Shown piece by piece: positions 38,385 through 46,736 of a stretch of 64,000 bases of DNA. Source of the stretch: Pedobacter helvus. Its GTDB lineage: Bacteria > Bacteroidota > Bacteroidia > Sphingobacteriales > Sphingobacteriaceae. Position numbers and translations under genes: made by a program. Location of the stretch: assembly GCF_005925325.1 (NCBI RefSeq), contig NZ_SRMP01000006.1:285791-349790 (forward strand), written 5' to 3'. Below the pieces are notes generated by a model. The model was not told the DNA's origin, searched no databases, and saw only the letters and a list, made by a program, of their open reading frames with translations. The stretch's first letter is position 1. Every line of letters begins with the position of its first letter.

Positions 38385-39866
38385 ATGAAAAAAACGCATC
38401 ATAATGTACAATGTCATTCTCGACTTACGTACGTAACCGTTTCATTTCTTCTGGTAGCGCTTTTTATAATACCAATTAAACCCGCTAGCGCAATTGATTC
38501 GAACCCGTCAAAATGTGTTGATTCCTTGGGTACGGAGCTGCATAGAAAACTACACGATATTTATACGTTACGAAAAATGAACTACCCCGCTAGCGTGCAG
38601 CGGTTCTATCAAGGTAAGGGAATGAAATCTAATTGGATTAATAGTAATGCGAATATCGCTGCTACTGCTTCAGCAATGCTCATTCTAGATTGCGTACGGC
38701 AGTTTGGCCTTGAACGCAAAAATTACCACCCCGACATTGTTAACTATGAAATGATGCAGGAAGCAATGAACAGTAATCTTTCGGCGAACATGGGCAAGAA
38801 AATCGACTTTGAGATTTTTCTTACCGACGCGATGATCAGTATGGCCAACCATCTCCATTACGGTAGGTTTAATCCCATATTTAATCGAGAAAAGATTGAA
38901 AGTGGAAATTCGATTCCCTTCAGAGCTGAAGAGTTCCTTTTAAAGGTTGCTATGGACAATCAGCTCATGTACGCCATTAGCGCACTTCAGCCAAAAATGT
39001 CACAATATAGGAACTTGCAGGAATATCTTAGACTGATGACGGGACAATATACCTGCGATTCGTATGAAGTTTCGGAGCAACAGGTAAGGAAAATAGCTAT
39101 CAATCTTGAACGGCTTCGATGGAATGCGACAGACTCAGCCCGCTACCTGATGATAAATATTCCATCTTTTCAGCTTGAATATGTCGACGGTGATTCTACT
39201 ACGATCTATCGCTTAGTGGTCGGGAAACCTAGCTCGCCGACCCCATTGTTGCAGGGCTTGATCACTCAGATCGAGACTGCACCAGACTGGCTCATACCGC
39301 AAAATATTTTTATCAACGAGCTTTTGCCCCAAGCGGAAAAAGACCCCTTGTTCTTCGTAAAGAACCATATGGCGGTTTATGACACCAAGGGAAAATTATT
39401 GTTAATAAATCCTAAAACGCTACGAGATATTCGGAACAATCCACAAGATTTTCGGGCCAAACAGAGTTCCGGTTGCGATAACGCACTAGGAAATGTGGTG
39501 TTCCGCTTTAATAATCGATATGGCGTTTATCTACACGATACTCCCTTAAAGCAATACTTCGCAAGGAAAAAAAGGGCGTTGAGCCACGGTTGTATAAGGG
39601 TTGAATTTGCTGTTGAACTTGCAAGGAAAATCTTGGTTGCGGATGAAAATGTAGCTGCCCTAAAATCGTTTGATATTACCATTACCAATGGCAAAAATCA
39701 ACGTTATCCTTTGAGTTCAGCGCTCCCAATAATCATCAGTTACCAAACAATCGCTGTCAGGGATGGGCTCTTGGTTGACTACCATGATACCTATCAGTTG
39801 GACAGCCAGTTGATGGCAAAGATGTACCCACTAAACAAAAGTACTACGGTATTAATCAAAAAGTAA
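38385..39866 (+). CDS. L,D-transpeptidase (YcbB-like, YkuD domain)
   Basis: This 493-residue exported enzyme forms 3-3 peptidoglycan crosslinks or related amide links. The N-terminus has a signal/anchor segment (VTVSFLLVALFIIPIKPASA). Residues about 50-215 form the scaffold domain seen in YcbB-type enzymes (NYPASVQRFYQG, LDCVRQFGLERKNYHP). The YkuD domain follows (about 255-430) with the catalytic motif SHGCIR (nucleophile Cys403) and upstream His in VYLHDTP. Its N-terminal domain has a truncated paralogue at 43184-43525. A palindromic operator-like site lies 49 nt upstream. Confidence 0.92.
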   Translation: MKKTHHNVQCHSRLTYVTVSFLLVALFIIPIKPASAIDSNPSKCVDSLGTELHRKLHDIYTLRKMNYPASVQRFYQGKGMKSNWINSNANIAATASAMLILDCVRQFGLERKNYHPDIVNYEMMQEAMNSNLSANMGKKIDFEIFLTDAMISMANHLHYGRFNPIFNREKIESGNSIPFRAEEFLLKVAMDNQLMYAISALQPKMSQYRNLQEYLRLMTGQYTCDSYEVSEQQVRKIAINLERLRWNATDSARYLMINIPSFQLEYVDGDSTTIYRLVVGKPSSPTPLLQGLITQIETAPDWLIPQNIFINELLPQAEKDPLFFVKNHMAVYDTKGKLLLINPKTLRDIRNNPQDFRAKQSSGCDNALGNVVFRFNNRYGVYLHDTPLKQYFARKKRALSHGCIRVEFAVELARKILVADENVAALKSFDITITNGKNQRYPLSSALPIIISYQTIAVRDGLLVDYHDTYQLDSQLMAKMYPLNKSTTVLIKK

Positions 39867-39957
39867 ATCGAAGTGTGAATTATATTGGCGACTTAAGGAC
39901 CGACGAATTTGAAATTTGGTAGTACATGTCATCGAACAGAACTTAGCAACATGTGGC

Positions 39958-40170
39958 TTAAAAATTTACTAGCGATTTTTTTGGATTTAGTAGGAGATAG
40001 GCTTGATTTGTCGTAGAAACTATTATCATCAGATCAATAGCTAAAATGTATACCAATAGATCATGGAGAAATTTGGCCTCCGAACTGAAAAAATCAAGTT
40101 CGGTTTTCCACCGTTGTGCAACCGCATAGAACTGCACAGAGCGAAATGTACCTTCCAATATCGGTTCCAT
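39958..40170 (-). CDS. Possible small protein or broken gene after hsp20
   Basis: The ATG lies 2 nt after the Hsp20 stop, which suggests coupling. The first ~45 residues (QRWKTELDFFSSEAKFLHDLL) look like a real amphipathic helix of a kind common in small Bacteroidota proteins; the rest (LMIIVSTTNQAYLLL) looks less so. The neighbouring frame is open beyond that point (SDDNSFYDKSSLS...), so a frameshift may have cut a longer gene. Not recognised. Confidence 0.35.
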   Translation of the reverse strand: MEPILEGTFRSVQFYAVAQRWKTELDFFSSEAKFLHDLLVYILAIDLMIIVSTTNQAYLLLNPKKSLVNF

Positions 40171-40172
40171 AG

Positions 40173-40604
40173 CTAATCGATCTTTATCGTTCTGCTTGGT
40201 TTTTCCTGATCCCCATCTTTATCCAAGGTAATTTTCAGTAGGCCATCTTTATAAACAGCCTTTACCTTATCGCAGTTGGCCTGTTGGGGAAGAGCAAAGG
40301 CCCTCTGAAAGGATGCGGTAGAAAATTCCCTTCTGGTAAATTCTTCTGTTTCCTCTTCATTCGATTCGGAGCTACTTGCAAAAATCCTCAATTGCCCATC
40401 TTCAACATTGACCTTGAAATCTTCTTTCTTGAAACCAGGGGCGGCCACTTCAATTAGGTAGTCCTTCTTCCTGTTTTTAATGTTTACGGCTGGTAGCGCA
40501 TCTTTGGAGAATAGCGGATGGCCGAAGAAGCCCTCAGCGTTCCAGAAGTCTTCCATCATATTACCTAACGATGGAAGGCTGTTTGTTTTAACTAAATTTT
40601 TCAT
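40173..40604 (-). CDS. Hsp20/alpha-crystallin small heat-shock protein
   Basis: This 143-residue cytoplasmic holdase has a short N-terminal region (LGNMMEDFWNAEGFFGHP), an alpha-crystallin domain starting PAVNIKNRKKDYLIEVAAPGF, the family motif AFALPQQANCDKVKAVYKDGLLKI, and a C-terminal tail. The ATG at 40604 is chosen because the frame upstream (to 40742) overlaps the HdeD-like gene and is unlike Hsp20. It sits in the stress island with HdeD, Usp and AdhP genes. Confidence 0.93.
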   Translation of the reverse strand: MKNLVKTNSLPSLGNMMEDFWNAEGFFGHPLFSKDALPAVNIKNRKKDYLIEVAAPGFKKEDFKVNVEDGQLRIFASSSESNEEETEEFTRREFSTASFQRAFALPQQANCDKVKAVYKDGLLKITLDKDGDQEKPSRTIKID

Positions 40605-40653
40605 AACGATTATATTATTTTGATAATTTGCCAAATATTTAGTTTTAAATTTT

Positions 40654-41244
40654 CTATTGGTTTTTTGTTGTTTTTGTGCGACTTTTTCCATGAGCGCTTC
40701 GCAACTGCTGGGAGAAGATAATCCTGAAAATACCTGAGACAATAAATGCAGCTCCGGTATATACCACTACATTGATCATCCCAAAGAATGGATTTATCAA
40801 GATGATCATTGAAGGTAGGATTAGCAATATGCTAACGACGATTACCATTATCCAATTTTTTATTCCCATAACAGATAGCGCTATATGACTGTCCATGGTC
40901 ATAAAGGCCCTGAAAAGCATCCAGATCCCAATGAGCATTGGCATGACAACCATGGAGATAAGAGGATAGTTCAAAAGATATGCTCCGAGTAGAAGGTCGA
41001 TAAGACCGCCCATGAAAATCAAGTACCATTCGGCGATCGATTTCCTGTTTAAAAAAGAAAAGAGTATTTCGAGTATTCCAGATGCTTGCATGCCAACAGC
41101 CAAAAGTAGGCCCATTAGGTAATACGACTGCTGCTTGGACAGAATAATCCATGTTCCTAAGAGAACAAACAATATCCCAACGGTCCTTATCATCCACCAA
41201 TACTCACGATCATAGCTGATCAAGCTGAAATATATACGTTTCAT
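40654..41244 (-). CDS. HdeD-like (DUF308) membrane protein
   Basis: This 196-residue protein has six hydrophobic helices in pairs (for example GILFVLLGTWIIL, YYLMGLLLAVGM, IFMGGLIDLLLGAYLL, GAAFIVSGIFRII) and a basic C-terminal tail. This matches the HdeD/DUF308 family, linked to acid and stress resistance in other bacteria. It starts 3 nt after the Usp gene and so belongs to the same operon. Confidence 0.82.
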   Translation of the reverse strand: MKRIYFSLISYDREYWWMIRTVGILFVLLGTWIILSKQQSYYLMGLLLAVGMQASGILEILFSFLNRKSIAEWYLIFMGGLIDLLLGAYLLNYPLISMVVMPMLIGIWMLFRAFMTMDSHIALSVMGIKNWIMVIVVSILLILPSMIILINPFFGMINVVVYTGAAFIVSGIFRIIFSQQLRSAHGKSRTKTTKNQ

Positions 41245-41247
41245 GGC

Positions 41248-42114
41248 CTATTTATTTGATGTCTGATAAACCAGCAAAGGAATGGAGGTAAGTCTGGAAG
41301 ACTTCTGGGTATGGCTGCCGTGCAGAAGCCTGCCAATTAAATTGTGTCTACGATGAACCATCGCCAACAGGTCAACCCCTTCTTGGTTTCGCATCCATTC
41401 CAGGGCGCTATCAACGTTATCATGCCAAACGTTATAATACTTCACATGTTTATACTCAAGTTTAGCAATAACGGTGTCCTGAAAATCTCGATCCAATTGG
41501 TGCTGTTCTTCCAGCGACCGAGTCTTATAATTACTGACATGATAGACAAGTATTTCTGCACCAAAAGGCCTAGCGATACCCACCAAATGCCTTAGCGCAT
41601 CAAGGTTATCCGACTGCAAATCTGATGCGAAAATAATCTTACGATACGGTACAAAGGATGCACTGAAAGGTATGTAGAGTACTGGACTACTGGCGACATC
41701 TATCATCCTTTTGCTATTGCTGCCCAGTGCTAACTGTACCAAATGGCCAGCGCCGGTAAGTCCCATCACTACCAGCTCCGGAACCAGCTCTTTGACAAAT
41801 TTTTCAATTACATCTGCAACTTTACCTTCGTCATAATGAAAGCTAATTTTTGGACAATAGGTTTTCTGGTTGTGACAGCCACCTTCTAAGAGCTGGTTGA
41901 CAGCCGCGATCAGACTACCTTCGGTTTCATCACGCAATTGCTGCTCGTTAAGCATAGGCCAGGCCAGTTGAGAAGGTGTGGGTGCTGCTTCTTGAGAAGG
42001 AATTGCATGGCAAAGTACCAAATCCGCCTCTAGGATGCAGGCAAGTTCAACGGCATAATTTGCCGCATTCTCTGCAGGTGCTGAGAAATCTGTGGGTACC
42101 AATAACTTTTTCAT
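41248..42114 (-). CDS. Two-domain universal stress protein (UspA family)
   Basis: This 288-residue protein has two tandem Usp folds. Domain 1 (about 1-145) opens MKKLLVPTDFSAPAENAAN and keeps the nucleotide-binding loop GLTGAG followed by GSNSKRM. Domain 2 (about 150-288) opens KIIFASDLQSDNLDAL; its loop is changed (HRRHNLIGRLLHGSHTQ). The start at 42114 is chosen over 42171, which overlaps adh and lacks the Usp N-terminus. It lies 10 nt after the AdhP stop, in the same operon. Confidence 0.92.
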   Translation of the reverse strand: MKKLLVPTDFSAPAENAANYAVELACILEADLVLCHAIPSQEAAPTPSQLAWPMLNEQQLRDETEGSLIAAVNQLLEGGCHNQKTYCPKISFHYDEGKVADVIEKFVKELVPELVVMGLTGAGHLVQLALGSNSKRMIDVASSPVLYIPFSASFVPYRKIIFASDLQSDNLDALRHLVGIARPFGAEILVYHVSNYKTRSLEEQHQLDRDFQDTVIAKLEYKHVKYYNVWHDNVDSALEWMRNQEGVDLLAMVHRRHNLIGRLLHGSHTQKSSRLTSIPLLVYQTSNK

Positions 42115-42124
42115 AACTTCATTT

Positions 42125-43162
42125 TTAAGGTTCACAAAGCTGAAGAACGGTTCTGCCCTCCAGTGTTCCATTTTTCATTTGGTTAAATATATCATTGATG
42201 TCCTCAAGTCTTGCCGTTTTTACGGTGGCACGAACCTTACCTTCTAGGGCAAAGCCAATAGCTTCCTGCATGTCTTTTCTCGTACCTACAATAGAACCAC
42301 GTACAGTATGGCGATTTAATACTGTATCAAAAATCGGCAATTGAAAAGTTCCGGGAGGGAGACCTGTCATTGCTAGGGTTCCCTTTCTTTTTAAGGTTGA
42401 AAGTGATTGCTCAAAGGCTTTAGGGGAAACTGCAGTTACGAGCGCACCATGCATCCCACCTATCTTTGATTTTAAGAATGTACCCGGATCTTGTTCTGCT
42501 GAATTGAGTACCAAATCGGCGCCTGAGGATTTTGCTAATTTAAGTTTATCTTCTGCAACATCAACAGCTGCCACATGCAGCCCCATTGCTTTGGCATATT
42601 GGACAGCTAAGTGACCAAGTCCGCCCACACCGAAAATTGCCACCCATTCACCTGGTTTGGTATCAGTTTCCTTAAGCCCTTTATATACTGTAACTCCTGC
42701 ACAGGTGATGGGCGCCATTTGGAAAAAATCTATTTCTTTGGGAAACCTGGCCACATATCTTGCATCGGCTATCACATATTCTGCATAACCGCCATCAACA
42801 CTGTAACCACCGTTCTTTTGATCATGACAGAGCGTTTCCCATCCAGTTATACAGTATTCACAATGTCCACAGGCGCTGTGAAGCCAAGGTGCGCCAACTA
42901 CATCGCCCTGTTTCAGATAATCTACGCCAGTACCAACGGCCGCAACATATCCTATGGCTTCGTGGCCGGGAATCAGTGGCAACTTAGGCTGGACAGGCCA
43001 GTCTCCCATGCAGGCATGGAGATCCGTGTGGCATACTCCGCAGGCGACAACTTTGATAAGAACTTGGTTTGCCTTGGGCAGCTTCACGTCGACTTCTTCA
43101 ATCTGTAGTGGCTGGCCGAACTCATAGAGTACTGCAGCCTTCATTTTTTTTGGTATGCTCAT
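42125..43162 (-). CDS. adhP: Zinc-dependent alcohol dehydrogenase
   Basis: This 345-residue medium-chain dehydrogenase has catalytic zinc ligands in CGVCHTD (Cys about 44) and GHEAIG, structural zinc Cys in CGHCEYCITGWETLC, and a Rossmann NAD-binding motif GVGGLGHLAV. It closely resembles AdhP/AdhA enzymes that interconvert ethanol-type alcohols and aldehydes with NAD(H). It fits a low-oxygen or stress setting with the neighbouring Usp/Hsp20 genes. Confidence 0.93.
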   Translation of the reverse strand: MSIPKKMKAAVLYEFGQPLQIEEVDVKLPKANQVLIKVVACGVCHTDLHACMGDWPVQPKLPLIPGHEAIGYVAAVGTGVDYLKQGDVVGAPWLHSACGHCEYCITGWETLCHDQKNGGYSVDGGYAEYVIADARYVARFPKEIDFFQMAPITCAGVTVYKGLKETDTKPGEWVAIFGVGGLGHLAVQYAKAMGLHVAAVDVAEDKLKLAKSSGADLVLNSAEQDPGTFLKSKIGGMHGALVTAVSPKAFEQSLSTLKRKGTLAMTGLPPGTFQLPIFDTVLNRHTVRGSIVGTRKDMQEAIGFALEGKVRATVKTARLEDINDIFNQMKNGTLEGRTVLQLCEP

Positions 43163-43183
43163 CGTTTTACTAATTAATATTGT

Positions 43184-43525
43184 TCAGATAGATATATTAA
43201 AAGCTTTCCTTTCGTGTGGAGTAACCTTATCGGCAGCAAATACCCGACGTAGTTTGCCGTGAACCAACTGGTGGGGATGGTAGTTGGTGTGTGAAAGACC
43301 GTATTGAAGTACGCATTCCGTTAGCATCATTGCAGCCCACGTTCTACTGCTGATCCAAACCTGGTCAAAGATGACGTTGCTATAGAATCGTTCAATACCT
43401 CGCGGATATTTCAGTTTAAACAGCCTCTTTTCTAGATATTTCGTTTCCGATATCTCCTTGTTATCATGGCAAACCGGCACCGCAGGGATGAAAATCATTA
43501 GAATAAAATTTATCATTGCTTTCAT
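43184..43525 (-). CDS. Truncated L,D-transpeptidase paralogue (N-terminal domain only)
   Basis: This 113-residue protein has a signal-like N-terminus (INFILMIFIPAVPVC), then a stretch that aligns with the scaffold domain of the enzyme at 38385-39866: KYPRGIERFYSN with NYPASVQRFYQG, LTECVLQYGLSHTNYHP with LDCVRQFGLERKNYHP. It stops at the point equivalent to residue ~145 of that enzyme and has no YkuD domain. The stop is 21 nt before adhP, so it is the first gene of the stress operon. It may be a real small periplasmic protein or a remnant kept because it carries the promoter. The promoter-side site at 43575 lies 50 nt upstream. Confidence 0.75.
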   Translation of the reverse strand: MKAMINFILMIFIPAVPVCHDNKEISETKYLEKRLFKLKYPRGIERFYSNVIFDQVWISSRTWAAMMLTECVLQYGLSHTNYHPHQLVHGKLRRVFAADKVTPHERKAFNISI

Positions 43526-43572
43526 GATTAATAAATTTCATAACCAAATTTACTGGTGCACAGTAATTTACA

Positions 43573-43590
43573 TTGTGATTTTAGTCATAT
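43573..43590. promoter_or_regulatory. GTGAT-N5-TCAT putative Crp/Fnr-type site 3
   Basis: TTGTGATTTTAGTCATATTT. The half-sites GTGAT and TCAT and the 5-nt spacer equal those of sites 1 and 2. The motif starts 50 nt before the first gene of the adhP/usp/hsp20 operon (minus strand). Confidence 0.5.
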
Positions 43591-43880
43591 TTGAAGCTGA
43601 TATTTTTCAAAAAAAATTGGTTGCATCTCTTGGTGTGGGCTATAGAAATTTCATTTTGAGAATGTCGCATTGGAAGGGAATACTATATTTAATTTTCCGA
43701 CCATTAGGGGTGAATTCATGAGCCGCTGAACCATCATTTCTTTATCTGTTTTTGTAGTCAAATGCTTGTTTTTTAGTTTCTTATCGAAGTTGTAAACTAA
43801 AGAAAGGCAGAATTCGGTTGCTGATAAAAATCAATCAATAATGCGCTCACCAAGCAACTTTTCATTTACGGCGTTGTCTT
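43591..43880. other. Divergent gene-free stretch
   Basis: About 290 bp between the stress operon and the beta-lactamase-fold gene. An 87-codon frame across 43458-43721 overlaps the truncated transpeptidase gene on the other strand and has no protein-like features. Promoters of both units should be here. Confidence 0.3.
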
Positions 43881-45269
43881 ATGATTATGAAAAGATTTTT
43901 GTTGCCTTTCATCCTGTTATTTTCTACGGTTGCTTTCGGCCAAGATACACTAGTGCTTAAATTAGATTCACTGATGCGTACCGCATTTGTGAGAGGCATA
44001 TTTAACGGTAATGTGCTAGTAGCCAATAAGGGAGATGTTATTTATGAACGATCTTTTGGCTTTGCCGATACCAGTAAGAAAACGCTTCTGAAACCCAATT
44101 ACCGTTTCGATGTTGGCTCCATCAGCAAGGAGTTCAATGGGGTAGCCATCATGTTGTTGCGAGAAAGAGGACGGCTTTCCTTGACCGATAGTTTAGCAAA
44201 GTTCTTTCCCGAACTTCCAGCTTGGGCAGCTAAAGTTAAAGTGCAACATCTCATCAATTATACAAGTGGTATTCCCGTGCCTGGATTGCCCGACGGTACC
44301 AACGACCAGCTGATTTTTGAGAGCTTAAGGGAACTAAAAGAACTAAAGGCTGTACCAGGCAGTATTTATAACTATAGTTTTGTAGACGTGTCGCTACAGC
44401 GTCGTTTAATTGAAAAGTTAGCAGGAATGCCTTATGCCGCATTTATTAAAAAGAACTTATTGATCCCAGCCGGTATGGCCGAATCGGAGATCGATTACCC
44501 CATCGATGCTCCTTTCATGGCCCGTGCTTTTGATGGGATGGGCAAGGCAACACCTTACTTGGCAGGTACCAAGGGTTGGTTACGCTTGCCTGCACGAGAT
44601 CTTTACCGCTGGACCCAAGCCCTACACGGTGGACTACTTTTAAAGCCCCAATCGCTAAAAGCACTCTCCGAAAATTTCCCTGGTGGCGAGAGCAGCTTAG
44701 GCACGGTTGTTTATGAGGGTAACAGCATGATTTGGCATCAACATCAGGGTTCTAACTATAATTACGAAGCCGCTTTCTATAGCCACCTTGCCGATGGCAT
44801 TACCATCGTTTTAATGACCAACAACCAACAGATGAAGGTGTGGCCCTTAAAAACAGCCATATTGGATATCCTTTATCATCGTCCTTTTACCATTCCAAAG
44901 AAATCCCTGTACTTAGGTCTTCGCGATAGGATGTTGCTGAATGTGGAAGATGGATTGAATTTTTACCATCAACTCAGAGCGAAGGAGCAGCAAGTGTATG
45001 ACTTTAGTTTTGAGATTGGCGATTTGATCAGTACGGCCAAGTACCTGCAGCGGAGAAATAAACACCATGATGCCATCCTTGTGCTCGGCGAGGCGGTAAA
45101 GCTAAATGCTAAACCGGTAGACCTTTCTTACGGTCACGAACTGATGGGTATGTCTTACCAGTCGCTCAACGATAAGCCAAATGCTTTAAAACAGTATCAC
45201 CAGGCAATTGCCATTTATCCCGCAAATAAAAATGCCGCTAATATGATCCAACAGCTTAATAAGCAATGA
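43881..45269 (+). CDS. Beta-lactamase-fold serine hydrolase with C-terminal TPR
   Basis: This 462-residue exported protein has a signal peptide (ending AFG|Q), then a class C beta-lactamase/PBP4-type fold with nucleophile Ser80 in SISK and Tyr in NYSF, and HQHQGSN in place of the third motif. Residues about 385-462 hold two TPR-like helix pairs (YQSLNDKPNALKQYHQAI). Such proteins act as esterases, DD-peptidases or D-amino-peptidases; a true beta-lactamase role is unlikely. The substrate is unknown. Confidence 0.85.
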   Translation: MIMKRFLLPFILLFSTVAFGQDTLVLKLDSLMRTAFVRGIFNGNVLVANKGDVIYERSFGFADTSKKTLLKPNYRFDVGSISKEFNGVAIMLLRERGRLSLTDSLAKFFPELPAWAAKVKVQHLINYTSGIPVPGLPDGTNDQLIFESLRELKELKAVPGSIYNYSFVDVSLQRRLIEKLAGMPYAAFIKKNLLIPAGMAESEIDYPIDAPFMARAFDGMGKATPYLAGTKGWLRLPARDLYRWTQALHGGLLLKPQSLKALSENFPGGESSLGTVVYEGNSMIWHQHQGSNYNYEAAFYSHLADGITIVLMTNNQQMKVWPLKTAILDILYHRPFTIPKKSLYLGLRDRMLLNVEDGLNFYHQLRAKEQQVYDFSFEIGDLISTAKYLQRRNKHHDAILVLGEAVKLNAKPVDLSYGHELMGMSYQSLNDKPNALKQYHQAIAIYPANKNAANMIQQLNKQ

Positions 45270-45279
45270 CGGTTTATTG

Positions 45280-45307
45280 TGTTAAAGCCGCGGGGCTATG
45301 AACAATA
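45280..45307 (+). repeat. GGTTAAAACCGCAGG dispersed repeat, copy 2
   Basis: A diverged copy (GTTAAAGCCGCGGGGCTATG) in the convergent gap after the serine hydrolase gene. Confidence 0.45.
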
Positions 45308-45399
45308 ATCCTAATTCCGTTTACGCTTATGCTAGGTATTATCACAGTACATTTTATCTTACCTCAAACATTATTGTGGTTTAATTACTCTTATAGCAT

Positions 45400-46683
45400 C
45401 TATTCAAAAATCTTGGAGATATTTCTCAAGAAACGTTGTAGTAATGAGCTTTCCTTGGTAATGATTTCCGCATCTGCCATCATACCCTGCTTAAGCACTA
45501 TTGGGTTTTTCAAGTCATTTGATGGGATTTTGTTTAATTCAATCTTTGCAAAGAAAACGCTATCCTTTAGTGCAACATCAGTTAGGTAGCTAATTTTTCC
45601 TTCCACTGCGCCATATTCCTCAAATGGATAACTGCGTAATTTGATTAGTACACGCTGAGCCATTCCTACCTTACCCATATTATATTGTGGGATCTGCACT
45701 TCTCCGAAAAAATCCGTTGTGCCAGGGTTAATGATGAAAAGTTCCTGATTTGCCGATACATTCTGGTTTTCTTGTAATATGCCCACATAGCTTACCTTGC
45801 CGTCTGTAGTAGCGCTGATGACATAATTTCGTAACCAGGCATCAGTTGCTGTGATCATACTATTCAGTGCCTGCACAAATTTACTCCGCTCTTCCATGAT
45901 GGTGTTTTCCAAAGTCGCTAATTCTTTCTGCTTGGCCAAGTAAGTGGTATTGTTATTGATCAATGCCGTAGCGGTCTGTTCTAAAGGATATTTGGCAGAC
46001 AGGTACTTGTTTTCCTGCTGTTTGAACTCGCTATTAGAAATTACATTTTTGCTCTTTAGTTTCTTGTAGCTTTCATATTCGTCGGCAATATTAGCGTATT
46101 CCTGCTGCTGAATTTGCTTTTGTTTCAAGATCTGATGCTGTAGTTTGGCGATCTCATCGAGATCCTTTTGTAGGTAAGTCTTTTGGGAAAGATAGAAACC
46201 GCCATTTTGGGTTCCCGAAAAACGGAGAAACTCTTGATAGAAACTTTGATAATCGCCCTGCAGCTCACCTAAATTAAGCCCGTAAGGCAATTGTTGTGTG
46301 GAAATGTCTTCTTTACCCAACTTGTGACTAAGTATGTTAAGGTGAGCTCTCAATTTAATCACATCTTCGTGTTTGGCGGTACTTTCTATGTAAGCCAGCG
46401 CTTGCTTACCTTTCACGGTCTGGTTATCTTTTACCAATAGCTTTACCAGTTTTCCAGGTTGATAGGCCAGTACTTCCTTGGCAGCATTGATCGAATTGAT
46501 CTTTAGTGGCGTTTTTACAATATCAGGATAACGTATAAATGCAGATGCTAAAACAATCATTAACAGAACGGAGAATACCAAGGTGATTCCCCATCGCAAT
46601 ATCCATGAGGGTAAAGCAGTAATAATTTCATTTACCTCTTCACTATTTCTTGGCGGTACTAATATTTCCTCTTGTACAGGCAT
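45400..46683 (-). CDS. HlyD-family membrane fusion protein (peptide export)
   Basis: This 427-residue adaptor has one N-terminal membrane helix (WGITLVFSVLLMIVLASAFI, about 32-51), a biotinyl-lipoyl-like half motif (AYQPGKLVKLLVKDNQTVKGKQ), a long coiled-coil hairpin (about 110-270) and a beta-barrel part (DGKVSYVGILQENQNVSANQELF, LIKLRSYPFEEYGAVEG). It should link the ABC exporter encoded next to the outer membrane. It is the last gene of the five-gene minus-strand export operon, 53 nt after the ABC gene. Confidence 0.92.
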   Translation of the reverse strand: MPVQEEILVPPRNSEEVNEIITALPSWILRWGITLVFSVLLMIVLASAFIRYPDIVKTPLKINSINAAKEVLAYQPGKLVKLLVKDNQTVKGKQALAYIESTAKHEDVIKLRAHLNILSHKLGKEDISTQQLPYGLNLGELQGDYQSFYQEFLRFSGTQNGGFYLSQKTYLQKDLDEIAKLQHQILKQKQIQQQEYANIADEYESYKKLKSKNVISNSEFKQQENKYLSAKYPLEQTATALINNNTTYLAKQKELATLENTIMEERSKFVQALNSMITATDAWLRNYVISATTDGKVSYVGILQENQNVSANQELFIINPGTTDFFGEVQIPQYNMGKVGMAQRVLIKLRSYPFEEYGAVEGKISYLTDVALKDSVFFAKIELNKIPSNDLKNPIVLKQGMMADAEIITKESSLLQRFLRNISKIFE

Positions 46684-46736
46684 CCGATTGATTTTTTGGA
46701 ATTCTTATATTTTGGATAAATGGAAAAAGGACTTTT

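Noticed and set aside
43458..43721. 87-codon plus-strand ORF between the stress operon and the serine hydrolase
   Set aside because: It overlaps a supported minus-strand gene and a putative operator, and its composition is not protein-like.
43881..45269. Antibiotic-resistance beta-lactamase
   Set aside because: The SxxK motif is present, but the protein is long, has a TPR tail and lacks the usual third motif; the wider family is mostly esterases and peptidases.
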